Source: Mucilaginibacter psychrotolerans (lineage in GTDB: Bacteria > Bacteroidota > Bacteroidia > Sphingobacteriales > Sphingobacteriaceae). From it: 64,000 bases of DNA. Positions 25,972 through 34,732 of the stretch are shown in pieces. The position numbers and the translations under genes were made by a program. Position 1 is the first letter of the stretch, and each line of letters begins with the position of its first letter. Under the pieces are notes generated by a model. It made no database searches. It was not told the DNA's origin and saw nothing but the letters and a program-made list of their open reading frames with translations. The stretch is taken from contig NZ_SOZE01000002.1 of assembly GCF_004519315.1 (NCBI RefSeq), positions 310,001-374,000 of the forward strand. The letters run 5' to 3'.

Positions 25972-26128
25972 TTGTCTGAACTCGAATTTTTCGCGGGTGT
26001 TTGTTTTGAGGTGCTCAAGAGGGCTGGGCCGTTTATGGAATTAAAGAATTTACAGAAGCCATTATCTGCAGCAATGCTCTTCCTAATTCTGCCCATTCCC
26101 AAAATTCGTTTAATTCGAGTTCAGACAA
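25972..26128. repeat. dispersed repeat bounded by a 17-bp perfect inverted repeat (TTGTCTGAACTCGAATT type)
   Basis: The left arm TTGTCTGAACTCGAATT (25972-25988) is exactly complementary to the right arm at 26112-26128. The 123-bp interior has weaker symmetry. A second copy lies at 29513-29663. The arms sit between genes, and the right arm ends 2 bp before the lpxA stop codon. Confidence 0.75.
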
Positions 26129-26129
26129 A

Positions 26130-26915
26130 TTATATACTCCCAAAACCCTTCATGATACCGCGCTGCGAGTTTTGCACAAAGTTGATGATCTCGTCGCGCT
26201 CTACGGTTGGGTTAAACTCGGCTTCGATGATATCCAAAGCTTTGGTCATGTTGTATTTTTTGAGGAAGATGATACGGTATATCTCTTGTATCTCGTTGAT
26301 AGTAGCAGCCGAAAAGCCCCTGCGGCGTAAACCAACCGAGTTGATGCCGATGTAGGATAACGGCTCACGGCCTGCCTTGGTGAACGGTGGCACGTCCTTA
26401 CGTACCAACGATCCACCCGATATCATGCTATGCGCGCCAATTTCTACAAATTGGTGCACGGCAGACGTGCCGCCAATGAATGCATAATCGTACACGTTGA
26501 TGTGGCCGGCCAGCTGCACGGCGTTGGCTATGATTACGTTATCGCCGATAACGCAGTCATGTGCTACGTGCACGTAGGCCATCAGGAGGCAATTACTGCC
26601 TATGGTGGTAGTGTTTTTATCCAAAGCGGTGCCGCGGTTAAGGGTTACGCATTCGCGGATAACGGTATTATCGCCCACGGTAACGGTGCTTGGCTCGCCT
26701 TTGTACTTTAAATCCTGCGGTGGTGCCGATACAACAGCGCCCGGAAAAATGCGGCAGTTTTTGCCGATGCGGGCACCATCCATTATCACCGAATTGGAAC
26801 CCACCCAGGTGCCCTCGCCAATTTCCACATCTTTATGGATGGTTACAAACGGTTCAATTACTACGTTATCGGCAATTTTGGCCTGAGGGTGTATATAAGC
26901 TAAGGGCTGTATCAT
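26130..26915 (-). CDS. lpxA: acyl-[acyl-carrier-protein]-UDP-N-acetylglucosamine O-acyltransferase
   Basis: 261 residues, the normal LpxA length. Left-handed beta-helix hexapeptide repeats cover residues 1-190 (IGEGTWVGSNSVIMDGARIG). The catalytic His lies in LLMAYVHVAHDCVIGDN, and GGTSAVHQFVEIG and LVRKDVPPF are classic LpxA segments. A C-terminal helical domain follows (GLRRRGFSAATINEIQEIYR). It performs the first committed step of lipid A synthesis, acylating UDP-GlcNAc. It is 3 bp downstream of the lpxC-fabZ gene, in an lpxD - lpxC/fabZ - lpxA order. Confidence 0.96.
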   Translation of the reverse strand: MIQPLAYIHPQAKIADNVVIEPFVTIHKDVEIGEGTWVGSNSVIMDGARIGKNCRIFPGAVVSAPPQDLKYKGEPSTVTVGDNTVIRECVTLNRGTALDKNTTTIGSNCLLMAYVHVAHDCVIGDNVIIANAVQLAGHINVYDYAFIGGTSAVHQFVEIGAHSMISGGSLVRKDVPPFTKAGREPLSYIGINSVGLRRRGFSAATINEIQEIYRIIFLKKYNMTKALDIIEAEFNPTVERDEIINFVQNSQRGIMKGFGSI

Positions 26916-26918
26916 GCT

Positions 26919-28316
26919 TTATTTGTATTTTACTATTTGTGCCATTAGCTCGGCCTCTACCACAATTTTTTCGCCAACCATTCCTGTGCCCTTCATTTGC
27001 GCAATGCCACGGCGTATAGGCGCAACCAGGTCACAACGGAATATTAACGTATCGCCGGGCAATACCTTATCTTTAAACCGTGCATTTTCTATTTTAAGGA
27101 ACAGTGTAAGCCAGTTCTCCGGGTCGGGCACGGTGTTCAGCACCAAAATGCCGCCGGTTTGGGCCATTGCTTCTATCTGCAAAACACCCGGCATTACTGG
27201 TGCGCCCGGGAAGTGGCCGATGAAGAACGGCTCGTTCATGGTTACGGCTTTCAAACCTACCACGTGCGTTTTGGATAACTCCAATATCTTATCAATCAGT
27301 AACATTGGCGGGCGGTGCGGCAGAATGTTCATTATCTGCACCGTATCGTACACCGGTTTCATGTTAGGATCGTACACTTTTATATGCTTGCGGCTGCGTT
27401 CTTTTTTGATGAGGGTTTTTATCTTTTTGGCGAATGCAACGTTTGCGGCGTGGCCCGGCCTTGCGGCCATAATATGGCCCTTCAGCGGTACGCCAACTAA
27501 GGCCAAATCGCCAATCATATCCAGCAGTTTGTGGCGGGCGGGCTCGTTTTGGTGACGAAGCTCGATGTTGTTCAATATCCCCTGCGGTGCTACGCTGATA
27601 TCTTTGCGGTTGAATAGCTTGGCCAGGTGAGCAAGTTCGTCTTCGTCTACATCCTTATCAACCACAACTATGGCGTTGTTCAAATCACCGCCTTTTATGA
27701 GGTCGTGCTTCAGCAATGTTTCCAGTTCGTGCAAAAAGCAAAAGGTACGGCTGGATGCTATCTCTTTTTTAAACTCGGCTATGGTTGATATGGTAGCATG
27801 CTGGCTGCCTAACACAGCCGAATTATAATCTACCATGCAGGTAAATCGGTAGTCGGCATCCAAAGGCATGGCCACCATTTCTACCTTGCGGTCGGGTTCT
27901 GTATAGTGTATGTTGTAAGGTATGTGGTAATATTCGCGGTCGGCTTCCTGCTCGGTAAAACCAATAGCCTCTATTGCATCAATGAATTTTATCGAACTAC
28001 CGTCCATTATCGGCATTTCGGGGCCACTAACGTCTATCAGCACGTTATCAATTTCCAAACCAACCATTGCAGCCAGCACGTGCTCCACCGTGCTTACACT
28101 GGCACCGTTTTGGGTAAGCGTGGTACCGCGCGAGGTATCAGTAACGTTGTCGCAATCGGCATCGATGATAGGCTGGCCCGGGAGGTCGGTTCTGCGGAAT
28201 TTATAACCGTGTTTTTCGGGGGCCGGGTTAAAGGTAAGCGTTACAAATTCGCCGGTGTGCAGCCCTGTGCCCGAAACAGAAACAGGCTCTTTAATAGTTC
28301 TTTGTTTTACATTCAT
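26919..28316 (-). CDS. lpxC-fabZ: bifunctional LpxC deacetylase / FabZ dehydratase
   Basis: 465 residues. The N-terminal 300 residues are LpxC, UDP-3-O-acyl-GlcNAc deacetylase (KEPVSVSGTGLHTGE at the start, VSTVEHVLAAMVGLEIDN, and zinc-site HKLLDMIGDLALVG). The C-terminal 150 residues are FabZ, (3R)-hydroxyacyl-ACP dehydratase (ILPHRPPMLLIDKILEL; active-site GHFPGAPVMPGVLQIEAMAQ). The fusion is a Bacteroidota hallmark that links lipid A formation to the hydroxyacyl-ACP pool. It lies 99 bp downstream of lpxD and 3 bp upstream of lpxA. Confidence 0.97.
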   Translation of the reverse strand: MNVKQRTIKEPVSVSGTGLHTGEFVTLTFNPAPEKHGYKFRRTDLPGQPIIDADCDNVTDTSRGTTLTQNGASVSTVEHVLAAMVGLEIDNVLIDVSGPEMPIMDGSSIKFIDAIEAIGFTEQEADREYYHIPYNIHYTEPDRKVEMVAMPLDADYRFTCMVDYNSAVLGSQHATISTIAEFKKEIASSRTFCFLHELETLLKHDLIKGGDLNNAIVVVDKDVDEDELAHLAKLFNRKDISVAPQGILNNIELRHQNEPARHKLLDMIGDLALVGVPLKGHIMAARPGHAANVAFAKKIKTLIKKERSRKHIKVYDPNMKPVYDTVQIMNILPHRPPMLLIDKILELSKTHVVGLKAVTMNEPFFIGHFPGAPVMPGVLQIEAMAQTGGILVLNTVPDPENWLTLFLKIENARFKDKVLPGDTLIFRCDLVAPIRRGIAQMKGTGMVGEKIVVEAELMAQIVKYK

Positions 28317-28415
28317 TTTTATAATTCATTGGTCATTGGCTCATTTGTTTATTGGGGGGGTGTCTATAGTTGCTTTTGCAATACTAATGAACCAATGAAC
28401 AGGTGAACCAATGAA

Positions 28416-29453
28416 CTATTTATTTTTCAATTCCGTAATTATCTTTTCTAACTCTAAAACTCTCTTTTCTAATTCGGGCAGGCGGCTTACCACCACGTTC
28501 GACCGCATATTGTCGCCATATAATAAAGCCGGCGAGCCGCCCCACTTTAGCCCTTCTTGTTTTATAGGGCGACTAACCCCCGATTGCGCTTGTACCTGCG
28601 TGCCTTTTGCTATGCTGATATGCCCTACAATACCCACCTGCCCGCCAAGCATTACATTGGCTTCCAGTTTGGTGCTGCCGGCAATGCCGGTTTGGGCGGC
28701 AATCACCGTGTTTTCCCCAATCTCCACATTGTGGGCTATCTGTACCAGGTTATCCAGCTTGGTGCCTTTGTGTATAATGGTTGAACCCATTGTGGCCCTA
28801 TCTACAGTAGTATTGGAGCCTATCTCCACATCATCCTCAATAATTACATTGCCTATTTGGGGTATCTTATTGTAAGTACCATCTGGCTTTGGCGCAAAGC
28901 CGAAACCATCGCTGCCAATTACCGAGCCCGAGTGGATGATGACATTGTTACCTATAACACAATCAAAATAAACTGTAACTCCGGGGAATAAGGTAACATT
29001 ATCGCCAAGGGTTACATTATCTGCAATGTAGCAATTTGGGTAAACTTTACAGTTAGCTCCCAATTTTACATTTTGACTGATGTAGGCGAAAGCACCTATG
29101 TATGCGTCCTGCCCAATTTGTGCCGAGGTGTGTATGAACGAGGGCTGCTCGATACCTTTTTTATTTAACTTAAGCGTATTGTATTGTTCAAGCAGCAGTG
29201 TAAAAGCGTTGTAGGCATTCTCCACTCGTATTAGCGATGCCTTTACCGGCCCGGTTAATTGCTGGCTTTTATTGATGATAACGATAGATGCATCAGTGGT
29301 GTACAAATACTGCTCATATTTTGGATTGGCCAAAAACGATAACGAACCCTGTTGCGCCTCTTCTATTTTAGCTAGCTGACTAACGGCCGCAAGCGGGTCG
29401 CCTTCAACAGTTCCGTTTAGCATAAAGGCTATGTCCTTAGCGGTAAATTGCAT
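28416..29453 (-). CDS. lpxD: UDP-3-O-(3-hydroxyacyl)glucosamine N-acyltransferase
   Basis: 345 residues. The N-terminal uridine-binding domain (FMLNGTVEGDPLAAVSQLAKIEEA) precedes a long hexapeptide beta-helix (about 105-290), with GSDGFGFAPKPDGTYNKIPQ and LDNLVQIAHNVEIGENTVIA, whose His is the catalytic base. A C-terminal helical coiled segment follows (RLPELEKRVLELEKIITEL). It adds the N-linked acyl chain in lipid A synthesis. First gene of the lpx cluster on this strand. Confidence 0.96.
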   Translation of the reverse strand: MQFTAKDIAFMLNGTVEGDPLAAVSQLAKIEEAQQGSLSFLANPKYEQYLYTTDASIVIINKSQQLTGPVKASLIRVENAYNAFTLLLEQYNTLKLNKKGIEQPSFIHTSAQIGQDAYIGAFAYISQNVKLGANCKVYPNCYIADNVTLGDNVTLFPGVTVYFDCVIGNNVIIHSGSVIGSDGFGFAPKPDGTYNKIPQIGNVIIEDDVEIGSNTTVDRATMGSTIIHKGTKLDNLVQIAHNVEIGENTVIAAQTGIAGSTKLEANVMLGGQVGIVGHISIAKGTQVQAQSGVSRPIKQEGLKWGGSPALLYGDNMRSNVVVSRLPELEKRVLELEKIITELKNK

Positions 29454-29512
29454 CCTGCAAATTTAGGTTTATTTTACGTTTTGTTTATGCCCTATTAACA
29501 TTGTCCATTTTT

Positions 29513-29663
29513 TCTGAACTCGAATTTTATGGCATTAAGCGAATTAACAGAATTGCTTTTAGATTGGCATTTTTAATTTTGCCCATTCTTTAAATTCGTA
29601 TAACGGCACAGCCCTCTTAAAAACCGTTAAAAAACAATTAACAGTGAAAAATTCGGGTTCAGA
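29513..29663. repeat. second copy of the TCTGAACTCGAATTTT inverted-repeat element
   Basis: The arm TCTGAACTCGAATTTT (29513-29528) pairs, with one mismatch, with the arm at about 29648-29663. Arm sequence and overall size match the element at 25972-26128. The right arm reaches the HD-protein gene's 3' end. Confidence 0.7.
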
Positions 29664-30885
29664 CAAGCCCTTTACTATAGCAAAGTATATATTTTTTTAC
29701 GGTTTTGGTTAATGCCTCCAGGTTGCTGTTGTCGCTTGCCTGTGCAATGTCCTTTATGTCGCCGTTCTTCATCAATATTTGTATGTTGCCGTCGCCTTTG
29801 TTATAGGCGTTGTTTCGTATCACATCCGTAAAAACAAAATAGCCGGCTTCTTCCTCGGTAATATTATATTTCGCGGCAGCTTTGCGCCTTAGCCCGGCTA
29901 CAAAATCTTCATCGGGCGGGGTAGATGCCATATCTACATGGAAAAGCTTGCGTTGTATAAAGTTATTACACAAGGTACTCAATACCAAATCGCTGCTATC
30001 GGCCCACACCTTTACAGCAGCCATTACGTCGGTATCATCCAGCTTGGCAAAAATATCCAGGTGTATGCTTCCGTCATTAAAGGCTTCGCGCGGGATAATA
30101 TTATCCAAAAAGTGGCTAAGCGCCGGGGTGATGTTGAACTTTTGGCCCATCAGTGCCAGCTCGCGACTGCGGTTGAATATCTTGCAGAGCAGCTGCTCTG
30201 CCGCTATAACGGTTTTGTGCAGGTACACTTGCCAGTACATTAGCCGGCGCGCTATCAGGAATTTTTCTATCGAGTAAATGCCTTTTTCCTCTACGGTAAC
30301 GTTATCGTCTTTAACGTTCAGCATCTTAATGATACGGTCTGAACTGATAACGCCTTCAGATACGCCGGTAAAAAAGCTGTCGCGGTTAAGGTAGTCCATT
30401 CTATCCATATCCAGCTGGCTGGATACCAGCTGATGCATGAATTTTTTGTGATAAGTGCCCTTGAATATCGCAATAGCCAGCGAAAGCTGCCCGTGGAACT
30501 GCTGGTTCAGCTTATCCATCAGCAAGATAGATATATGTTCGTGGTCGATACCTTCGATGATGGTTTGTTCCAGCGCATGCGAGAAAGGGCCGTGGCCAAT
30601 ATCGTGTAGCAGGATAGCAATCAGCAGGCCCTCTTTTTCTTCCGGCGTGATTGTGCCGCCTTTGTTGCAAAGGGTTTCTATGGCAGTGCCCATCAGGTGC
30701 ATGGCACCAATGGCGTGATGGAAACGGGTATGCAATGCCCCGGGATACACCAAATGTGTCATGCCCAGTTGCTTGATATACCTGAGCCGCTGGAAGTAAG
30801 GGTGTTCGATAAGATCGAAAACCAGGTCGCTCGGTATGCTGATGAACCCGTACACAGGGTCGTTTATGATCTTCTTTTTGTTCAA
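29659..30885 (-). CDS. HD-domain phosphohydrolase (dNTPase-like)
   Basis: 408 residues from a TTG at 30885; an upstream in-frame stop leaves no ATG option. The HD motif is complete: RFHHAIGAMHLMG, then LLIAILLHDIGHGPFSHALE (HD metal ligands) and a later QLDMDRMDYLNRDSFFTGV. KIINDPVYGFISIPSD and YPGALHTRFHHAIG are typical of the SAMHD1/dGTPase-like group annotated as 'HD domain-containing protein'. Hydrolysis of deoxynucleoside triphosphates is the family expectation, unproven here. It lies upstream of lpxD, separated by the repeat. Confidence 0.9.
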   Translation of the reverse strand: MNKKKIINDPVYGFISIPSDLVFDLIEHPYFQRLRYIKQLGMTHLVYPGALHTRFHHAIGAMHLMGTAIETLCNKGGTITPEEKEGLLIAILLHDIGHGPFSHALEQTIIEGIDHEHISILLMDKLNQQFHGQLSLAIAIFKGTYHKKFMHQLVSSQLDMDRMDYLNRDSFFTGVSEGVISSDRIIKMLNVKDDNVTVEEKGIYSIEKFLIARRLMYWQVYLHKTVIAAEQLLCKIFNRSRELALMGQKFNITPALSHFLDNIIPREAFNDGSIHLDIFAKLDDTDVMAAVKVWADSSDLVLSTLCNNFIQRKLFHVDMASTPPDEDFVAGLRRKAAAKYNITEEEAGYFVFTDVIRNNAYNKGDGNIQILMKNGDIKDIAQASDNSNLEALTKTVKKYILCYSKGLV

Positions 30886-31024
30886 TGCGGCGTTATAGTA
30901 TGCAAAAGTGCCTAATTATGACAAAACAAGCACCATGCTAGTGTTAATATATGTTAAACCTTTGTATAATTTTACAACAAATTATACAAACCCGGGGTTA
31001 TAGAAGGGTAAAATTAGATATATT

Positions 31025-32578
31025 ATGCAGGATACCGCCATATTGTGGGCCGACGATGAGATTGACTTGTTGAAGCCACATATCATGTTCTTGACCGAAA
31101 AGGGCTACAAGGTTACCACCGTAACCAATGGCCACGACGCTTTAGACGAATTCAAAAAACAATACTTCGACCTGGTTTTCCTGGACGAGAATATGCCCGG
31201 CCTAACCGGACTGGAAACCTTACAGCAAATAAAGAATATCCGCAGCGATGTGCCTATTGTTTTGATAACCAAAAATGAGGAAGAGTACCTGATGGAGGAC
31301 GCCATTGGCTCCAAGATTGATGATTACCTCATTAAACCGGTGCACCCTAAGCAGATACAGCTTACCATTAAAAAACTTACCGAGAACAAGCGCCTGGTAA
31401 CCGAGAAAACCACCATGGCCTACCAGATGGATTTCCGCACGCTGGGCATGACGCTGAACGACAACCTGAGCCACCAGGAATGGGTAGATGTGTATAAGAA
31501 ACTTATCTACTGGGAGTTGGAACTGGAAACCCTGGAGGATGCCGGAATGCACGAAATACTAACGCTGCAAAAGGCAGAGGCCAACGTGCAGTTTTGCAAA
31601 TTTGTGGAGCGCAACTACCTCAATTGGATAAAAAACCCCGATACCGCGCCAACCTCTTCGCCGCAATTGTTCAAGAAGAAAGTATTCCCTAAGCTCGATG
31701 GCAACGGGCCGGTTTTCTTTATCCTGATAGATAACCTGCGCTACGACCAGTTCAAGATCATCAACCCCATCATATCAGAATACTTCAGGCTGGAAGAAGA
31801 GGATACTTACTACAGTATTTTACCAACCGCAACGCAGTATGCACGTAACGCCATATTCTCGGGCCTGATGCCTTTAGATATGGAGAAACGCTACCCGCAA
31901 ATGTGGCAGAACGACGAGGACGAAGGCGGCAAGAACCTGTTCGAGGCGGATTTTATTGCCGACCAGCTAAAGCGCACGTTACGCCGCGAAATAAAGCATT
32001 CGTACCATAAGATATTGAATATAGATGAGGGCCGCGCGCTGAACGAATTGGTAAACAACCTGATGCAGAACGATTTGAATGTGGTGGTTTACAATTTTGT
32101 GGATATGTTGAGCCACGCCCGCACCGATATGCAAATGATACGCGAGCTTGCCAGCGACGACGCAGCCTACCGCTCGCTCACCTTATCCTGGTTTGAGCAC
32201 TCACCATTGTTCGATCTGTTGAAGTTTTTAGCATCTAAGCAGGTGAGAGTAATCATCACAACGGACCATGGTACTATCAAAGTAAAAAACCCGAGCAAGA
32301 TCATTGGCGACCGTAACACCAACACCAACCTGCGCTACAAACAAGGCAAAAACCTCAACTACAACGCCAAAGAGGTTTTTCACATTCGCAACCCACACGA
32401 TGCCATGTTGCCCAAGCTACATGTAAGCAGCAGCTTCGTATTCGCCAAAGGCGATAGCTACTTTGTGTACCCGAATAATTACAATCACTTTGTGAATTTT
32501 TATAACGAGACGTTCCAGCATGGCGGCATCTCCTTAGAAGAAATGATTATCCCGATTGTAACTTACGGGCCGAAATAA
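31025..32578 (+). CDS. porX: PorX-type response regulator with PglZ (alkaline phosphatase-like) domain
   Basis: 517 residues. The receiver domain (1-120) has acidic ADDE at 9-12, phospho-acceptor Asp54 in VFLDENMPGLTG and Lys in YLIKPVHPKQ. The rest is a PglZ domain with a metal-dependent phosphatase fold (VFFILIDNLRYDQFK, ILPTATQYARNAIFSGL, VRVIITTDHGTIKV). This layout is PorX, which with sensor PorY controls type IX secretion genes in Bacteroidota and hydrolyses oligonucleotides in studied members. No porY or T9SS structural gene occurs in the window. Divergent from the HD-protein gene. Confidence 0.92.
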   Translation: MQDTAILWADDEIDLLKPHIMFLTEKGYKVTTVTNGHDALDEFKKQYFDLVFLDENMPGLTGLETLQQIKNIRSDVPIVLITKNEEEYLMEDAIGSKIDDYLIKPVHPKQIQLTIKKLTENKRLVTEKTTMAYQMDFRTLGMTLNDNLSHQEWVDVYKKLIYWELELETLEDAGMHEILTLQKAEANVQFCKFVERNYLNWIKNPDTAPTSSPQLFKKKVFPKLDGNGPVFFILIDNLRYDQFKIINPIISEYFRLEEEDTYYSILPTATQYARNAIFSGLMPLDMEKRYPQMWQNDEDEGGKNLFEADFIADQLKRTLRREIKHSYHKILNIDEGRALNELVNNLMQNDLNVVVYNFVDMLSHARTDMQMIRELASDDAAYRSLTLSWFEHSPLFDLLKFLASKQVRVIITTDHGTIKVKNPSKIIGDRNTNTNLRYKQGKNLNYNAKEVFHIRNPHDAMLPKLHVSSSFVFAKGDSYFVYPNNYNHFVNFYNETFQHGGISLEEMIIPIVTYGPK

Positions 32579-32603
32579 GACGCATTTTTGCTTATATTTG
32601 AGC

Positions 32604-32765
32604 ATGGTATTGATAATTAAAACCATTGAGGATATAAACAAGGTCAAAAAGATTTTGGCTAAAAGAGCTCCTAACGGGTTTGATGCCAATAAATTCTGCG
32701 GGGCTTTGAAGGCTGATAAGGACTGCCTTAAAGTGCAGCTACGCTTAAGAAATGAATGGAGTTAA
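32604..32765 (+). CDS. 53-residue protein resembling a type II antitoxin tail
   Basis: Start ATG at 32604, stop TAA at 32763-32765. The sequence opens MVLIIKTIEDINKVKKILAK and ends LKVQLRLRNEWS; the KFCGALK...LRNEW pattern is like the C-terminal toxin-neutralising segment of small Bacteroidota antitoxins. There is no adjacent toxin gene, since the next genes are a repeat and tsaE. TATATTTG, a perfect -7 box, ends 3 bp before the start codon, hinting at a leaderless transcript, but no -33 box is evident. It may be an orphan antitoxin or remnant. Confidence 0.55.
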   Translation: MVLIIKTIEDINKVKKILAKRAPNGFDANKFCGALKADKDCLKVQLRLRNEWS

Positions 32766-32787
32766 CATTTGGCTAATAACACAACAA

Positions 32788-32947
32788 TAACCACCCTGTC
32801 ATTTCGAACCCTTACGCGTTGGGCTGTAGCAGGGAAAGGGTGAGAAATCTTATACGCTATTAATAGCAGAACAGCACATCGTATAAGATTTCTCTTCACC
32901 CCGCACCATGAGCCCTCCCGCTGTTCATCGAAATGACATGGTGGTTA
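32788..32947. repeat. 160-bp MITE-like element with 20-bp terminal inverted repeats
   Basis: The ends TAACCACCCTGTCATTTCGA (32788-32807) and TCGAAATGACATGGTGGTTA (32928-32947) are complementary with one mismatch. An inner 14-bp perfect repeat (AGAAATCTTATACG and CGTATAAGATTTCT) lies within. No coding capacity. The GTCATTTCGA ... GAGAAATCT type is a frequent non-coding repeat of Sphingobacteriaceae. It lies 21 bp before tsaE. Confidence 0.75.
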
Positions 32948-32968
32948 TAGGTCAAAATATTCAAAACG

Positions 32969-33385
32969 ATGGATATCAACATCAACACCCTCCAAGAACT
33001 GGCAGGCGCAACGCCTGAGATATTGAAATACGCTGGTATCAATAAAATTTTTCTTTTTTACGGCGATATGGGTGCGGGCAAAACCACGCTCATAAAATCG
33101 CTTTGTGCCGCGCTGGGCGTAAAAGATGAGGTTACCAGCCCGACGTTTTCTATTGTAAACGAATATGCAGCCGAAAATGGCCCCGTTTACCATTTTGATT
33201 TTTACCGATTGAAAGAACAGGGCGAAGCGCTGGATATGGGTTACGAGGAGTACTTTTTCTCCGATAATTATTGCTTTATAGAGTGGCCCGAGAAAATTGC
33301 CGGTCTTATTCCCGACCAATATACCGGCGTACGTATAGCCGTTGCAGAAGATGGCGCGCGGCAGATAACTGTGGAAAACATTTGA
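32969..33385 (+). CDS. tsaE: tRNA threonylcarbamoyladenosine biosynthesis ATPase
   Basis: 138 residues, the normal TsaE length. The P-loop GDMGAGKTTLIKSLCAALGV and the diagnostic VTSPTFSIVNEY, followed by VYHFDFYRL, define the family. The later segment YFFSDNYCFIEWPEKI holds the conserved EWPE. TsaE is the ATPase that drives the TsaBD complex to place t6A on tRNAs reading ANN codons. The alanine dehydrogenase gene follows 52 bp later on the same strand, a neighbour often seen in Bacteroidota. Confidence 0.95.
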   Translation: MDININTLQELAGATPEILKYAGINKIFLFYGDMGAGKTTLIKSLCAALGVKDEVTSPTFSIVNEYAAENGPVYHFDFYRLKEQGEALDMGYEEYFFSDNYCFIEWPEKIAGLIPDQYTGVRIAVAEDGARQITVENI

Positions 33386-33437
33386 TGCTCAAGCCGGTTG
33401 TTTTTCTTATCTTCATCATCCGGAAAAAAAAGATAAA

Positions 33438-34664
33438 ATGAGTTCAGGAAAATATAGCGGCTTTTCTGATGTTGCCCGCCAGGCACTGCTGCAACCACAG
33501 GAATCGATGCTGGAGGTTAAAAGCAAAAAGAACAAGTTATACATCGGCATCCCCAAAGAGGTCTCTTTCCAGGAGAACCGTATCCCGCTTACCCCGCTAT
33601 CCGTAGCTTTGCTGGTAAGCAACGGTCACGATGTGCTTTTAGAGAGCAACGCCGGGCTGGCAGCCAACTTTTCTGATAATAACTATAGCGAGCAGGGTGC
33701 CCAGATCGTGTACGATACCAAACGCGTTTACGAAGCCGATATCATCATCAAAATAGCGCCGCCAACCATGGAAGAGATTGCTATGATGAGGCCGGGGCAA
33801 TTATTGATCTCTGCTTTACAGGTTTCAACCCTTCAACCCGAGTGCCTGCATGCTTTATTAGCCAAAAAAATAACCGCCATTTGTTTCGAGAACATCGAAG
33901 ATGAGGGTGGTACGCTCACCGTTGTACGGGCAATGAGCGAGATTGTGGGTGCTACATCCATCCTGATAGCGGCCGAATACCTGAGCAATATTTTCGGCGG
34001 CAAAGGTTTGATGTTGGGTGGCATAACCGGCGTGCCGCCAACCGAAATAGTGATTTTGGGTGCCGGCACAGTTGGCGAATATGCTGCGCGCACGGCTATT
34101 TCGCTGGGGGCTGAAGTAAAGGTATTCGATCCATCCATCTATAAACTTCGTCGCCTGCAAAACAACATCGGCAGCCGCATATTTACATCGGTGATACAGC
34201 CTATTGTATTAGAGAAAGCCGTAACCGGATGTGATGTAGTTATTGGTGCCATGCGTGCCGATGACGGCCGCAGCCCGTGCCTGGTATCAGAAACTACGGT
34301 GAGCAAAATGAAACCCAACTCGGTTATCATAGATGTAAGCATAGACCAGGGCGGTTGTTTTGAAACTTCTGAGGTGACCAACCATACGCACCCGGTTTTC
34401 AGGAAATATGATGTTATACACTACTGTGTACCCAATATTGCCTCGCGCGTGGCGCGAACGGCCACATATGCCCTTACCAATATTTTTGCGCCGATTTTAT
34501 TAGATATAGGCGAGCAGGGCGGCCTTAAGAACGTTATCTGGAAAAAATCGGGCATCCGCAATGCGGTGTATATTTACCAGGGCCACCTCACTAACAAGCA
34601 CATGGCAGAGCGCTTTGGTATACCTTGTAAAGACCTTGATTTACTTGTTGCCGCAAACCACTAG
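33438..34664 (+). CDS. ald: alanine dehydrogenase
   Basis: 408 residues. YIGIPKEVSFQENRIPLTPLS carries the substrate-binding Arg and Lys region of AlaDH. The NAD-binding Rossmann motif is VILGAGTVGEYAARTAISLGAEVKVFD. SVIIDVSIDQGGCFETSE and THPVFRKYDVIHYCVPNIAS are typical of the AlaDH/PNT family. It converts L-alanine to pyruvate and ammonia with NAD. A 35-residue N-terminal extension (SGKYSGFSDVARQALLQPQE) precedes the core, as in other Bacteroidota homologues. Confidence 0.93.
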   Translation: MSSGKYSGFSDVARQALLQPQESMLEVKSKKNKLYIGIPKEVSFQENRIPLTPLSVALLVSNGHDVLLESNAGLAANFSDNNYSEQGAQIVYDTKRVYEADIIIKIAPPTMEEIAMMRPGQLLISALQVSTLQPECLHALLAKKITAICFENIEDEGGTLTVVRAMSEIVGATSILIAAEYLSNIFGGKGLMLGGITGVPPTEIVILGAGTVGEYAARTAISLGAEVKVFDPSIYKLRRLQNNIGSRIFTSVIQPIVLEKAVTGCDVVIGAMRADDGRSPCLVSETTVSKMKPNSVIIDVSIDQGGCFETSEVTNHTHPVFRKYDVIHYCVPNIASRVARTATYALTNIFAPILLDIGEQGGLKNVIWKKSGIRNAVYIYQGHLTNKHMAERFGIPCKDLDLLVAANH

Positions 34665-34732
34665 TTTTTCGTTTAAGCTTTCGCCGTTCGAAGAGCGGGT
34701 TTTACGAACAGCACGAAAAAGTATCTTAAGGT

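Noticed and set aside
26719-29453. lpx genes as horizontally acquired
   Set aside because: Order and lpxC-fabZ fusion are standard for the phylum and base composition matches the neighbours.
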